Assembly (NCBI GenBank): GCA_035771175.1
Contig: CM069613.1
Span: 283,501 to 347,500, forward strand
DNA: 64,000 nt
Direction of reading: 5' to 3'
DNA from: Paratinospora sagittata
Lineage: Eukaryota; Streptophyta; Magnoliopsida; Ranunculales; Menispermaceae
Shown in pieces: positions 51,401 through 60,005 of the stretch. The notes beneath the pieces were generated by a model, which saw only the letters and a program-made list of their open reading frames with translations, was not told the origin of the DNA and did no database searches. The translations under genes and the position numbers were made by a program. Each line of letters begins with the position of its first letter. The first letter of the stretch is position 1.

Positions 51401-54400
51401 GTACCATTCCGGGCAAAAATTATCAATTTTTTTAGGTATTCATACGAAGGTGCCATTTACGTAAAAATCATGAATTTGTTATTATAAGCACATGAAAATC
51501 CCATTTTAAGGTAAAATTTATTTATTTATATATGCACACGAATGAACCATTTAGGGTAAAAATAATTAATTTGTTTATACAAGCATATGAAAGTCTTGTT
51601 TAGGGTAAAATTATGGATTTGTTTATATATGCACACGAAAGCACCCTTTACAATGTAAATTATGAATTTATTTATAGAAGTGTACGAAAGCTCCATTTAC
51701 GTTAAAAACATTGAATTTGTTTATATAAGCTCACGAAATTCCTATTTAGGGTAAAAACTATGAATGTGTTTAGATCCACACACAAAAGTCTCATTTAGGA
51801 TAAAAATTATGAATTTGTTTATAGAAGTTCATGAAAGTTCCATTTAGGGTTAAAATTATGAATTTGTTTATATAAGCATATGAAGTCCCATTTGGAGTAA
51901 AAATTATAAATTTATTTAAATGTGCACACGAAAGTCCATTTAGGATAGGAATTATGAATTGGTTTATATAAGCTCATGGAAGTCTCATTTAGGGTAAAAT
52001 TTATGTATTTTGTTTATATCTGAAAACAAAAATGCTGTTTAGGATAAAAATTACGGATTTATTTATATATGCAAACAAAAGTTTCATTTCGAGTAAAAAT
52101 TATGAATTTGTTTACATAAGTACACAAAAGTCCCAATTAGGTAAAACTCACGAATTTATTCATATACACACACATGAAAGCCCCATTTAAGGTAAAAATT
52201 ATGAATTTGTTTATATAAGTTGACAAAAGTCCCATTTAGAGGAAAGTTAAGAACTTACGAATTTGTTTATAAAAGCTCACGAAAGTCTCATTTATGGTCA
52301 AAATTATAAATTTGTTTATATAAGCACACGAAAGTCCCATTTAGGTTAAAAATTAAAGATTTTTTTTATATTTGCAAAAGAAAGTTTCATTTTGGGTAAA
52401 ATCTATGAATTTGTTTATGTAAGTTCACGAAAGTCTCATTTTAGTTAAAGTTATGAATTTGTTTAGGTACACGCATGAAAGTCCCATTTTGTTTAAAAAT
52501 TATGAATTTGTTTAGATATGCACATGGATGTCCCATTTTGGGTTAAAAATTATAAATTTGTTTATCAATATGGAGGTCTTTCATTCTCTTCCTCTGTTTT
52601 TCTATAGTTCTTAGTCATTAGTAATTAATAGTGTTCATGGTTGATCTCTTTGACATAAATCTGAATTAATTTCTCATTGCTATAATTTCATCTCAGAACC
52701 AATGATCAATAGGCAGGAACCTACCTTTGGAAAGGGTTTTGAGTTTGATTCTTACCCCTAGCAGGCTATTCTCCATAGAGTTTGTGTGAGGATATGGAGT
52801 TTCACACACATCTCGAGGGACTAGTTGGGTGTTCTAAGATGCCTAGATACCTTGGATATATAAATAGAAAAAAAAAAGATTCTCAATCACTATTTTGCCC
52901 TTGTTTCATTATAAATGATTCATAATTTGATGCATTTATAATTTACATAGCTTTGAGTATCCCTTTTATTTCTGTATGTATGTATTAAAATACTTTTTTC
53001 CTCCACTCATCAAACATCTTTCTTTTTGATAAAATTTTATGAAATACTTCCATGAAACACATATCTCCATCTTCACCTAAACATTTCCAAACCTCAATGA
53101 GGACGTTAGTCCGCCCTAAAGCCTCTACCCTATCGATTTTCTTTATAGAATTTGTGTCAAGCACCCTTATTCCATGAAAAAATGTAATCCCATTAGTTAC
53201 CTCTAGGTCATATATTATCCTGTAGTTAGATTTTCCAAATGATTTCCATTTTATATATTTTCATAAACATCTATAATAAATAATGGGAAAGTGAATGTTT
53301 TTTGTGTTTTGTCTGTAAGTTACATGTTTGGAGTATCTTTGACGCTTTCCTTGTCATTTTGGGTCTGAAGAACAGAAGCATTTAAGTTAATAATCTGTAA
53401 AATTTCCAATTCCTTTTAAATGCTATAGGAGGTTTTAAGGATCAAAGCCGAGCATCCTGATGATAACCAAGCCATCTTGAATGATAGAGTGAAAGGACAG
53501 TTGAAAGTTACAAGAGCTTTTGGCGCTGCATTTCTCAAGAAGGTCAGTTTATTGTACAATCCTCACCGTTCTTTTAATTACTGCCGTGGCTATAATGTTT
53601 CATTTTTTCTTGCATATGTTTGACATGTGCCTAAACGTCTGACTTGAGCACGTTATCTTCTTTGGAGATGCGAACATCATAAACATCAGGTTGTCTCTTT
53701 TGTTTTGCATGTTTCTCTGTAGTTCAAACAAATGTTTTGGTGTTTTACAGATGATTGGAATTTAAAATGCCATGGAGTTTGGGACATTGTAATGAAACAA
53801 TCACACTATTTTCTTCTAAAGATTAATGATCATTTGATCAAATCCACACTTCTATGTACATGTGCAAAGGACTTATTCTAGTCCACTCCATCAAAACTAG
53901 TGTGCACAGTGCCTGAGGCTCATGCCATTGCAGGGTCTAGGAAAGGGACGATGTATACGGTCTTATCCCTGCATTGCAAAGAAGTTGCTTCTGGAATCGA
54001 ACCCGTGACCTTAGGTCTCGTTGGGTTTAAGCCAGCTAAAGTTCTTTTGGCAGAAAGATGTAGCAAAATATTGTATCTTTCTCACTCTTTGCTGTTGTGA
54101 ATTTTCCCTGGCTGGATCATCCACAATTGTAGTAAGAGGCTTTTTGACCAATCTCAAAAGCAGGCTTGATTTTGATGTCCAAATTGGCATTTTTGAGATA
54201 TAGGATCAGATCACTGTGCTACACATTTAATGGTATTGTACAAATAAAGAACTTGTTAGGATCGTCCAAAATGTTGTTAATTTTAGGCCATGATCCATCA
54301 AAGTAGGTTTTGGCAAAACAAAAATGATCCATCAAGTAGGTGATGTGTCAATTGGTTATGGATAAGTAAAAATATGAAAAAATCAGGCCTAGTTTTTAAA

Positions 54401-55447
54401 ATTTGGCACTTCTGATTTTTCCTCAAGAGAAAATTCATATAAAATGGCACCTTTCTGCAGAACTAATTAAACTTTCACTGTTTTCTGATAATTGGTTGCA
54501 GCCAAGATGCAATGAAGCTTTGTTGGAGATGTTTCAAATTGATTACTTGGGAACTGCTGCTTACATCAGTTGTACCCCTGCTGTTGTTCACCACCGCCTC
54601 TGCTCAAGTGACCGCTTTGTGGTCCTTTCCTCTGATGGGCTTTACCAATACTTCAGCAATGAAGAAGTAGTTTCCCATGTAGCATGGTTCATAGATAGTG
54701 TACCTGAAGGTGATCCTGCACAATACTTGATTGCAGAGCTCCTCTTTAGGGCTGCAAATAAGAATGGTAAGCTTTTTGTGGATTAGATTTTCAAGTTTCT
54801 TAATTGTTCTAGGCTATTTCTTTGACATGAATATGTATGTCTAGGCAAGAGGCCAAGGAGGCCTGGCCACTAATCCTCATGTTTTCGCTCATTTCATGGG
54901 ATGGAGACCATTTTCAATCATCAATAATATGATAATATGCGCCTTACCATCTGATCTCTTTTGTATATCCTGGAAGTGAGGTTTCGAAAAGTGAAATCCG
55001 ACAATTGGTATCATCCAGTGTTCACTTTTAGCCCGAGAGATCTCTTTTGGGTGGGTCTGTGGCTCGCTGCCTCTTTGAGTCTTGAATGTGCACCTCTAGG
55101 TGATAGGATGAAGTCACTTTCCAGCCTTTGGTATTCCTCTTTGCTCAACAAAGCAACTGCATCATTAGTACCTCTAGCCTCCAGACATCATATAGGCTTG
55201 ATTTGACACTTATAAGTCTGTTGATCAAGAGTAAATAGATAGGAGGGAAAAGAAAAGGGAAGAAAATACACTCAATTTCTTCTTTTGTATTGCTCTTACT
55301 ACTGCTGATGATTTATTATTGTTTGTTGCAGGAATGAGCTTCCATGAGTTACTCGATATTCCTCACGGTGATCGCCGCAAATACCATGATGATGTTTCTG
55401 TTATGGTGATTTCTCTTGAGGGAAGGATTTGGAGGTCAGCCGGCTGA
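21434..55447 (+). CDS. POL: POLTERGEIST-type protein phosphatase 2C
   Basis: Coding exons 21434-23692, 53429-53542, 54502-54766 and 55332-55447 join to 917 aa. POL/PLL phosphatases are plasma-membrane PP2Cs acting downstream of CLAVATA-type receptors in stem-cell maintenance. The start [11 protein letters not shown] has Gly2 for myristoylation and a nearby Cys for palmitoylation, as known for POL. Repeated SGPL/SGPI motifs lie at about residues 155-195. The split PP2C domain begins near residue 287 ([12 protein letters not shown]), with YDG at 315-317, a long acidic insert, [26 protein letters not shown] near 647, GDSR at 666-669, and after the giant intron [52 protein letters not shown]. An in-frame Met at 21311 would add 41 residues but MGNSTS is the family start. 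Intron 1 is 29.7 kb. The frame is intact. Confidence 0.93.
23693..23964. other. POL intron 1, first part
   Basis: Begins with the GTATGT donor after GTTGAGGAG. AT-rich, nothing else recognisable. If intron 1 were retained, translation would end at a TGA at 23726-23728, just before the C-terminal part of the phosphatase domain. Confidence 0.7.
23965..24620. mobile_element. Possible degenerate MITE
   Basis: The ends are rich in AGGCGCCC / GGGCGATT motifs in inverted order (ATTAGGCGCCC near 23992; AATCGCCCTG near 24587) around an AT-rich core, resembling the clearer MITE at 43447-44029. Terminal match is poor, so this is tentative. Confidence 0.3.
24621..25771. other. POL intron 1, AT-rich stretch
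   Basis: No gene. A set of GTCGAAG / TTCGAA-type motifs occurs at about 24843-24960 and 25500-25700 and may mark the ends of an old inserted element, but I could not establish terminal repeats. Confidence 0.5.
25772..26298. mobile_element. TIR-like element enclosing an LRR gene fragment
   Basis: Left flank GTTGTTCATCTAATCCGATC..AACCCGCC and right flank GGGTTTTGGGCAAAACC..GCTTACAAC are roughly inverse, and GGTTGGGTT motifs lie on both sides. The centre holds a protein-derived LRR fragment. This is the layout of a Pack-type element; the terminal repeats are too worn to be certain. Confidence 0.4.
25954..26097 (+). pseudogene. LRR receptor-kinase-like fragment (captured)
   Basis: One open stretch reads with LRR spacing: [19 protein letters not shown], then [13 protein letters not shown], ending at a stop. 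The LxxLxxLxLxxNxFxGxI pattern of plant extracellular LRRs is clear and the wording is closest to RPK2-like receptor kinases as I recall them. It has no start, no kinase and no transmembrane part, so it is a fragment of under 50 codons. Confidence 0.65.
26360..29220 (+). repeat. Satellite, left monomeric flank (~49-bp unit)
   Basis: Some 58 degenerate tandem copies of a ~49-bp monomer. Each copy carries a CCCATTTAGGGTAAAAATT block, then TATGAATTTGTTTATATAAG, then a variable GC(T/A)CACGAAAGT junction. Copies are divergent and show no regular alternation of types here. Confidence 0.9.
29221..29806 (+). repeat. Satellite, first higher-order units
   Basis: From here the monomers alternate in a fixed order of types, including GTACGCACACGCAAGTG, TTTGTATTAGCACACGAA, ATACACACAGAGAA and AAACTCATCGTAATCCC. 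The block is cut by the LINE insertion after GAGGGTAA (29799-29806), which recurs at 37973-37980 on the far side. Confidence 0.85.
29807..32897 (+). pseudogene. LINE ORF2 remnant: endonuclease end, RT, zf-RVT
   Basis: Endonuclease C-terminus with RLDRFLLG and SDHWPITL (29840-29940). RT motifs KAPGPDGF (about 30600), [27 protein letters not shown] and intact FADD near 31300-31311, followed by a frameshift. zf-RVT-like region and the terminal [12 protein letters not shown] lie in 31709-32897. In-frame stops (for example at about 30635 and 31594) and frameshifts inactivate it. Same family as the copy at 49209-50317. Confidence 0.85.
32974..32978. repeat. Copia target-site duplication, left
   Basis: GTTTT directly before the LTR; the same five bases follow the other LTR at 37928-37932. 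Confidence 0.85.
32979..33193 (-). repeat. Copia 3' LTR
   Basis: 215 bp from TGTAGTTTTAGAG to AATCTACA. Next to it, inside, lies the polypurine tract. Differs from the other LTR at four sites. Confidence 0.95.
33194..33208 (-). other. Copia polypurine tract
   Basis: On the plus strand ATCCCCCTCAAGTTG, i.e. CAACTTGAGGGGGAT on the element strand, directly beside the 3' LTR. This is the usual copia plus-strand primer. Confidence 0.85.
33250..37665 (-). pseudogene. Copia gag-pol polyprotein, broken
   Basis: Gag starts with Met at 37665, with a stop near 37427 after GYRLWR. The main frame 37392-34822 has a UBN2-type gag region, CCHC zinc knuckle ([14 protein letters not shown]), protease DSGAS, integrase with HSDLWGP, LIDDHTR, SDNGREY and AERKNRHL (the DDE residues look intact). 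RT follows in two other frames: KWVFTPKF in 34909-34514 and TFAPVAKL with YVDDIL in 34517-34104. RNase H ([23 protein letters not shown]) is at 34116-33250. Breaks: the gag stop, a frame change near 34822-34909, a stop with small deletion near 34515, and a frame change near 34110. Not functional as it stands. Confidence 0.9.
37701..37712 (-). other. Copia primer-binding site
   Basis: TGGTATCAGAGA on the element strand, next to the 5' LTR. It matches the 3' end complement of initiator Met tRNA, standard for plant copia elements (one base off TGGTATCAGAGC). Confidence 0.85.
37713..37927 (-). repeat. Copia 5' LTR
   Basis: 215 bp, same ends as the LTR at 32979-33193. Followed by the GTTTT duplication and then by the rest of the LINE tail. 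Confidence 0.95.
38222..38545. other. Non-satellite insert of unknown origin
   Basis: About 320 bp inside the repeat core has no resemblance to the monomers (from GTAAGATCTATG to GAGTGATTTGG). No terminal repeats, poly-A or coding signal could be seen. Confidence 0.6.
42911..43204 (+). repeat. Duplicated 147-bp three-monomer unit
   Basis: ATAAGCCAAT and the following sequence occur at 42911 and again at 43058, nearly identical over about 140 bp. Each copy lacks the type 2 monomer (147 = 3 x 49), so this is a recent local duplication of a deleted unit. Confidence 0.75.
43447..44029. mobile_element. hAT-type MITE within the satellite
   Basis: 583 bp with inverted ends CAGTGTTTTCAAGGC and the inverse of CACCTTCAAAACACTG, plus subterminal GCCTAGGC motifs on both sides. 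Flanks GTACACAA / ATACACAG are a possible 8-bp duplication made in a type 4 monomer. No transposase is coded. Confidence 0.75.
45825..46050 (+). repeat. 78-bp tandem triplication inside the satellite
   Basis: Copies start at 45825, 45903 and 45981 (GGGTAAAACTATG). The first two are identical over 78 bp and the third is identical for about 70 bp before it diverges. Each joins part of a type 1 monomer to part of type 4. This is the youngest visible amplification in the array. Confidence 0.85.
49209..50317 (+). mobile_element. 5'-truncated LINE at the satellite core/flank boundary
   Basis: Same family as the LINE at 29807: broken frames read [43 protein letters not shown] and a [19 protein letters not shown] zinc-type region. 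It ends TTTCTTGTC followed by a 15-A tail (50303-50317). Satellite lies on both sides; a CACGAAAATC motif flanks it on each side and may be a target duplication or just satellite sequence. Confidence 0.85.
50318..52566 (+). repeat. Satellite, right monomeric flank
   Basis: Some 45 degenerate ~49-bp monomers, of the same loose kind as at 26360-29220 and without the four-type alternation. Similarity stops abruptly at TTTGTTTAT (52566). Confidence 0.9.
52567..53428. other. POL intron 1, last part
   Basis: AT-rich, ending in the CTATAG acceptor. A stretch at about 52690-52880 (GAGTTTGATTC, then an A-run) is faintly SINE-like but not convincing. Confidence 0.55.
53895..54060 (-). mobile_element. 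Au-like SINE relic in POL intron 2
   Basis: On the minus strand, GGTCACGGGTTCGATTCC contains a tRNA-type B box (GGTTCGATTCC, 53993-54003). It is followed by ATGCAGGGATAAG, CCCTTTCCTAGACCC and GAGCCTCAGGCACTGTGCAC, the conserved order of plant Au SINEs. The A-box end is worn. Confidence 0.75.
54767..55331. other. POL intron 3
   Basis: 565 bp with GTAAGC donor and TTGCAG acceptor. No repeat family is recognised in it. Confidence 0.7.
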
Positions 55448-57006
55448 TTAATTAATGTCGATCGGTGTTCATCTTGCATTGCCATGTAACAAATCTCCCT
55501 AGAAAGAGTAAAGTACACTTTTTTCGGCAACGTTTTTTTTTTTTGTTTACTTTAGTTTCCCTTTTGACAAAAAGAACAGGGATCCGATCATTTGGGACAA
55601 GTCCCTTTGTCTTTCCAAAATTAACTCATGATCATGTAAGAAAATGGAAAGAGGGGGGGTGAAAGAGAAAAGAAAAGGTCTTCACAAATGACCTGATCTT
55701 GTGCATTGCAATTTTTTTTTTTAAAAAAAAAAAAAAAATTAATAGCAATCAATCAGGTTGATTTTAACAACCCCATTCATCAAAATACTTACTTTATAAA
55801 CATTTGATATGAAAATTTTGTTAGTCCTTTCTGTATGGGTTTATTATTATTAAAAAAAGTTATATGTGGGGCTGGCTGGCTGGCTGAGTGGCTGCACAAA
55901 AGTTGGCATTGACTTGGAGTCTTTTTTAACTTCATCAAACGATATTTTTGCTCTGTTTACTCTTAGGTATCAATGCAATTCGTTTACTAGAAAATCTCTA
56001 GGTTTTCTTACGGAAATTTAATCAAAGAGCATGTGAATGCATAGAAAAACTATGCACAAAAGCATCTATTCTTCCGATGAGTTTGATAGCAGCTACGAAA
56101 TAATGTCACAAATTGAAATAGGGCCGAATTCAGAGAATACTAGTGCTGATACTTCTTTTTTATTAACAATGCTCTTATTATAAGATAATAATTTCTTAAT
56201 TTAATGAATGTACGTTAACTCATCATTGGGTAGTTCAACGAGTTGGTGTTTGGTTCATAGATCGATCATCCTAAGTTGTCTAACTCGTGAGATGTGCATA
56301 AGCAGGCCTTAACACGAAACGGTCATCGAAAAAATTGCATTAGATTTACTTAATTTAATTACTTACAACGTTAAGCTAAAATTCCAAAATGGCAAATCAC
56401 CACTTTGCTGACACTTGCCAAGGTTTATGAGTTCGATTTAGTTAAAAAAAAAAAATACTAACCTGCTTATTTTTAATTTGAATTTGACCCGAACCATTGA
56501 TGCCCCGGCTTACAACACCCCTACCTAATGCATGTATGCATCTATTACTAAATCATTGATATTGTTACATCAATAAAACATAGTTGCAGATTTTATAAAG
56601 ATGGATCCTCTTGCAACTGGCACATCAGATGGCTGGCTTCTTATTGTATGAGTTGTCTACAGTTCACTGAACATGAATCAAGAATATCTGTGAACATCAT
56701 AAATATAGAATACTTAGATTTGATGACTACAATGTGCCATATTCAGGTGAATGCTATTCTGAAGACTAAGGCTATTTCCATTGGAACTTCAAATCAAAAT
56801 CTTAGTTCCAACTCTGCCTATAGATACAGATCTGGAATTTGATTCATAAAACTAATTACATACTCTGTCAGAAAATATAACTTGATGCAAGTTGAATGGC
56901 CAAAATGGATTCACTGCTTATAAGGTATTAAGTGTAGCAGCTACAATATTCTAACCTTAGCAAATCTTGAATAAGTAAAAAGGATCGTGCTGATGAGTGT
57001 TGAAGT
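55448..57006. other. Intergenic between convergent POL and MBOAT genes
   Basis: Contains both 3' UTRs. There is an A/T-rich homopolymer stretch around 55710-55740 and a GGCTGGCT repeat at about 55870-55885. No gene is seen. Confidence 0.6.
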
Positions 57007-59058
57007 TCACTGCCTCCTTTCCTTTGCTTCTCTGATATGGAACATTAGCTGCATAACAACAATGATCGATATTAAAATTAAACAACACAACCACCACTGA
57101 AAGTTGAAACAAATTGAAACACAAGCAGCTAAATTTTTTACCTTGGTCCCAACATAAAATGTCGTGAACATTCCCCCAAGAATAGGCAATCCTGTGTGTA
57201 AGGATAAAAGTTAAAACACTATTTCTTACAATTAGACATTTTGGAAAAGAGAGAGAATCTTCACATACCATCTCTCTGAAGGAACCGAGAAATGAACCAA
57301 TTGATGCCCGATGGTCCAATCACATAACCAACCAGGTTGGCAACCTGCAGAGGAGCAATTCTAGTGTGTAATTCACATACTTTTGTTATATAGCTGTCCA
57401 TAACAGTTCCCAAGTTTAAAAAATATCAATGCATTGCTTTGAATGGATAAGCACAGTCGATGTACCATGGAAACAGTACTTGAAGCATGTATAGAAACAA
57501 CTATAAAACATAGCAATCTATCCCCAAATATCTTCCTATGATGCTTCTCTCCATCTAAAGTTTTTTTTTTTTTTGAGAAGAAACGAGAAAATAGATATAT
57601 TAATGTAAAAAACTAAAAGCATAGACAAAAAGAAGATGCACCAGAGGTGCCATCTACCGCCCACAAACAACCTAACTGAGGGCCACAGCCAAACCAGCAA
57701 AAACAAGAGAAAGAAACATCCCTACAATGAGATGCATACACCCATGTGCTACCAACACAGCTCACTCCATACAAGAACACCAATTTGTATACCAATTGGA
57801 AATTGAATAACCTTTGGACCACGGAGATGCATACACCCATGTGCTAGCCAGAAGACGAACGTTTGGTGCTTGCAAATGTAGTGTCTTCGTGTTAAAACAT
57901 AAATTTCAGATTTGCATGACCCTAAAGACAAATCACATTGCAGTTAACAACAACAAATGTTTATGCCAATTTCTAGATCATCTCCCACCCCTCACTCTCC
58001 AAGTAGAAGCGTTTTAAATGTTTAAGGAAGGAGATATTCCTTTAATGTTTTGAACTAGTTCTATCAAAGTTTCTTTTGTCTTACTGTCCCAAGTTCAATA
58101 ATCTACTTTTGTCATTCAAGATACTTGATAAGAACCAAACTACATGCGATGGGGAAATGCTTGACAGCCTCAAGGTGGGTACTTTCACCAGCCTTATATA
58201 TCTCTGACGCTGCATCATCCAATGTGAGCATTGGGAAGTGAGCAGGTTATCGTCATTATTATGTGCCAGATCCAACTGCTAGTGTACACAATACCGTAGA
58301 GTGTATTGAAGTAAAATAATGAAATAATACATCAATAATGTCTCACAATTCATGTAGTGTATATTAATAAAGCAATTTAAAAACCAGAAATGAACAAATA
58401 GAATCATCAAACCTTGCCCATTTAAAGTAAAGGGTACAAGGCATACCATGAGGCATGTAATGGTTATAGCACCAGAAACCGCACCAAGTTCACGGAGTAT
58501 GAACTTCCCAAATCCATTCTTAGTTTGATCCTGATTGTACAATATTTTTGACAATTGATTACTAAAGATAATAATGGCTATAAAATTAATTAGAAGGACA
58601 GCGTAGAACAAAATGTGCGCAGATAGAATAGAACCACCATGATTAAAGAGTTGCATGAGAAGCTCATGATACAAGTGTTGGAAAAATTGCTAATAGACAA
58701 AGGAACATAAAATCTTTAAATCAGCTATACCAACATGCAGACAAGAAGTTCAAGAAGGAAATGTATTCTTAGGAAAAAAAAAGTGCCACCTGGAATGTAG
58801 TAATTGCTGATTTAATAATCAATTCTGGGACAAAGAATAAACATGTTAGCCATGCCCACGAAAGAAGTTTCCTGTGGTAAATTGAAAGACCCGTCAGTAG
58901 TAAACCATACAATGTTTCCTATGATACAAATGAATTATAATTAATTTATGTCTAAAGGGAAATACCACTCTAAATCATGCCATATTGCCACAAAGGTAAA
59001 TATGACCCACACATTCAGTAGCTTTCTTTGAGAACCACCAAGAGGGATGTACATATAC
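57007..59058 (-). CDS. MBOAT acyltransferase, GUP1/HHAT-like, 3' half (partial)
   Basis: Six minus-strand exons: 59058-58966, 58871-58790, 58530-58447, 57344-57269, 57191-57142, 57048-57007, joining in frame to 141 C-terminal residues and a TGA. All junctions are GT-AG. Motifs: YIPLGGSQRKLLNVWVIFTF, AIWHDLEW with the catalytic-type His of membrane-bound O-acyltransferases, then hydrophobic helices (LLSWAWLTCLFFVPEL; GAITITCLM; VANLVGYVIGPSGINW) and a Lys/Arg-rich end (REAKERRQ). The order matches plant GUP1/HHAT-like MBOAT proteins, which act in ER membranes on lipid substrates. Substrate is not deducible. The 5' exons are absent: upstream of 59058 lie intron sequence and retroelement insertions up to the window edge, so the gene either continues beyond 64000 or has been cut. 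Confidence 0.85.
57561..57850 (-). mobile_element. LINE 3'-end fragment in an MBOAT intron
   Basis: T14 at 57561-57574 (poly-A on the minus strand) next to GAGAAGAAACGAGAAAATAG, close to the 3' ends at 4334 and 14377. Only about 0.2-0.3 kb of 3' region is present. A 23-bp exact direct repeat (57729-57751, 57824-57846) overlaps its upstream end. Confidence 0.6.
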
Positions 59059-59451
59059 CTAAAAGAAAATACACAATGCGGTCAGCATGCAGCATGTTCA
59101 GATTATTCAGTGTCACAATTGAATAAAGTCAATGATAATCAGTAAATCAAGATAGCTAAAAACAGCATTGGGGAATCATTTTGATCTTTGTGAAAAGGTT
59201 TGTGTATTTGTTTATTTTTTAGGCCCCAGATCTTATAAGATGTGTGGTTTGGCCAAATTCAGTTGCCCCATTAAATTTCCTTGGACCAAGGGATGGATCT
59301 TCATGGGAATGAGAATTTTCATGTATGTAAAGTAAATATAGGAATTAGTTGGGTTCAGACTCAACAAGTCTTTCTCTGTTTCTATTATCTTGTCTAATGT
59401 TTTGACTTAAAGCCACTCATGCCAAAGGGTTCTATGAACCAACAATTTGAA
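59059..59451. other. MBOAT intron sequence
   Basis: No exon of the upstream MBOAT part and no LTR could be recognised here. It ends where the poly-T of the next LINE fragment starts. Confidence 0.55.
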
Positions 59452-60005
59452 TTTTTTTTTTTGAGAGGAAAGAAACAAATATATTCATAAAATATGAAAA
59501 ACACACAACATACACTGACGAGCACCAGAGGTACTACATCATATGAGCAAAAATCAAAATAAGACACACCAAAGCCAAGAGAAAAACAAATCAGGACAAA
59601 CAACTACCCCAATTCCTAACTAAATCGTTGACCGAATAATCCCCAGTGATTTTAAAAGCTACTAACCACGTGCTAGCCATGGTAATCATGTCAACCCATA
59701 AATTATCCACATGTCGAGCTTGATCCTTAAAAACCCGATGATTGCGCTCTAACCAAATCATCCAAAGGGTTGCTAAAGAGGCCGATCTCATCACCTTCAA
59801 ACTATCCCTAGACAAGCCATGAGAGTTGCCCAAAGACAAACACTCATCACAAGACGTCAGTATTGCAAACTTTACCCCAAGCCTCTGATGCCATTCCCCC
59901 ATAATATGGAAGAAAAAGAACATCTAATAAAAAGATGCTCTGCTGTGTCACTTCATCCTGTAAACAAAGAGGGAAACAATGAGGAAGTAATGAAATATGA
60001 GGCAT
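59452..60005 (-). mobile_element. 5'-truncated LINE tail abutting a copia remnant
   Basis: Poly-A tail as T11 at 59452-59462. The minus frame 59923-59591 ends in LINE zf-RVT-type residues (LATLWMIWLERNHRVFKDQA), and just upstream HCFPLCLQDE continues the Cys-rich domain to about 59980. Beyond about 60005 the sequence becomes copia gag on the other strand. Confidence 0.7.

Noticed and set aside
26360..52566. CRISPR-like array
   Set aside because: Repeats and intervals are all the same degenerate monomer; there are no unique spacers, and the setting is a plant nuclear intron.
52690..52880. Possible SINE in the end of POL intron 1
   Set aside because: GAGTTTGATTC only loosely fits a B box, no A box is visible, and no conserved SINE body follows.
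54403..54786. Separate 127-codon gene
   Set aside because: This open frame is POL exon 3 plus read-through of flanking introns.
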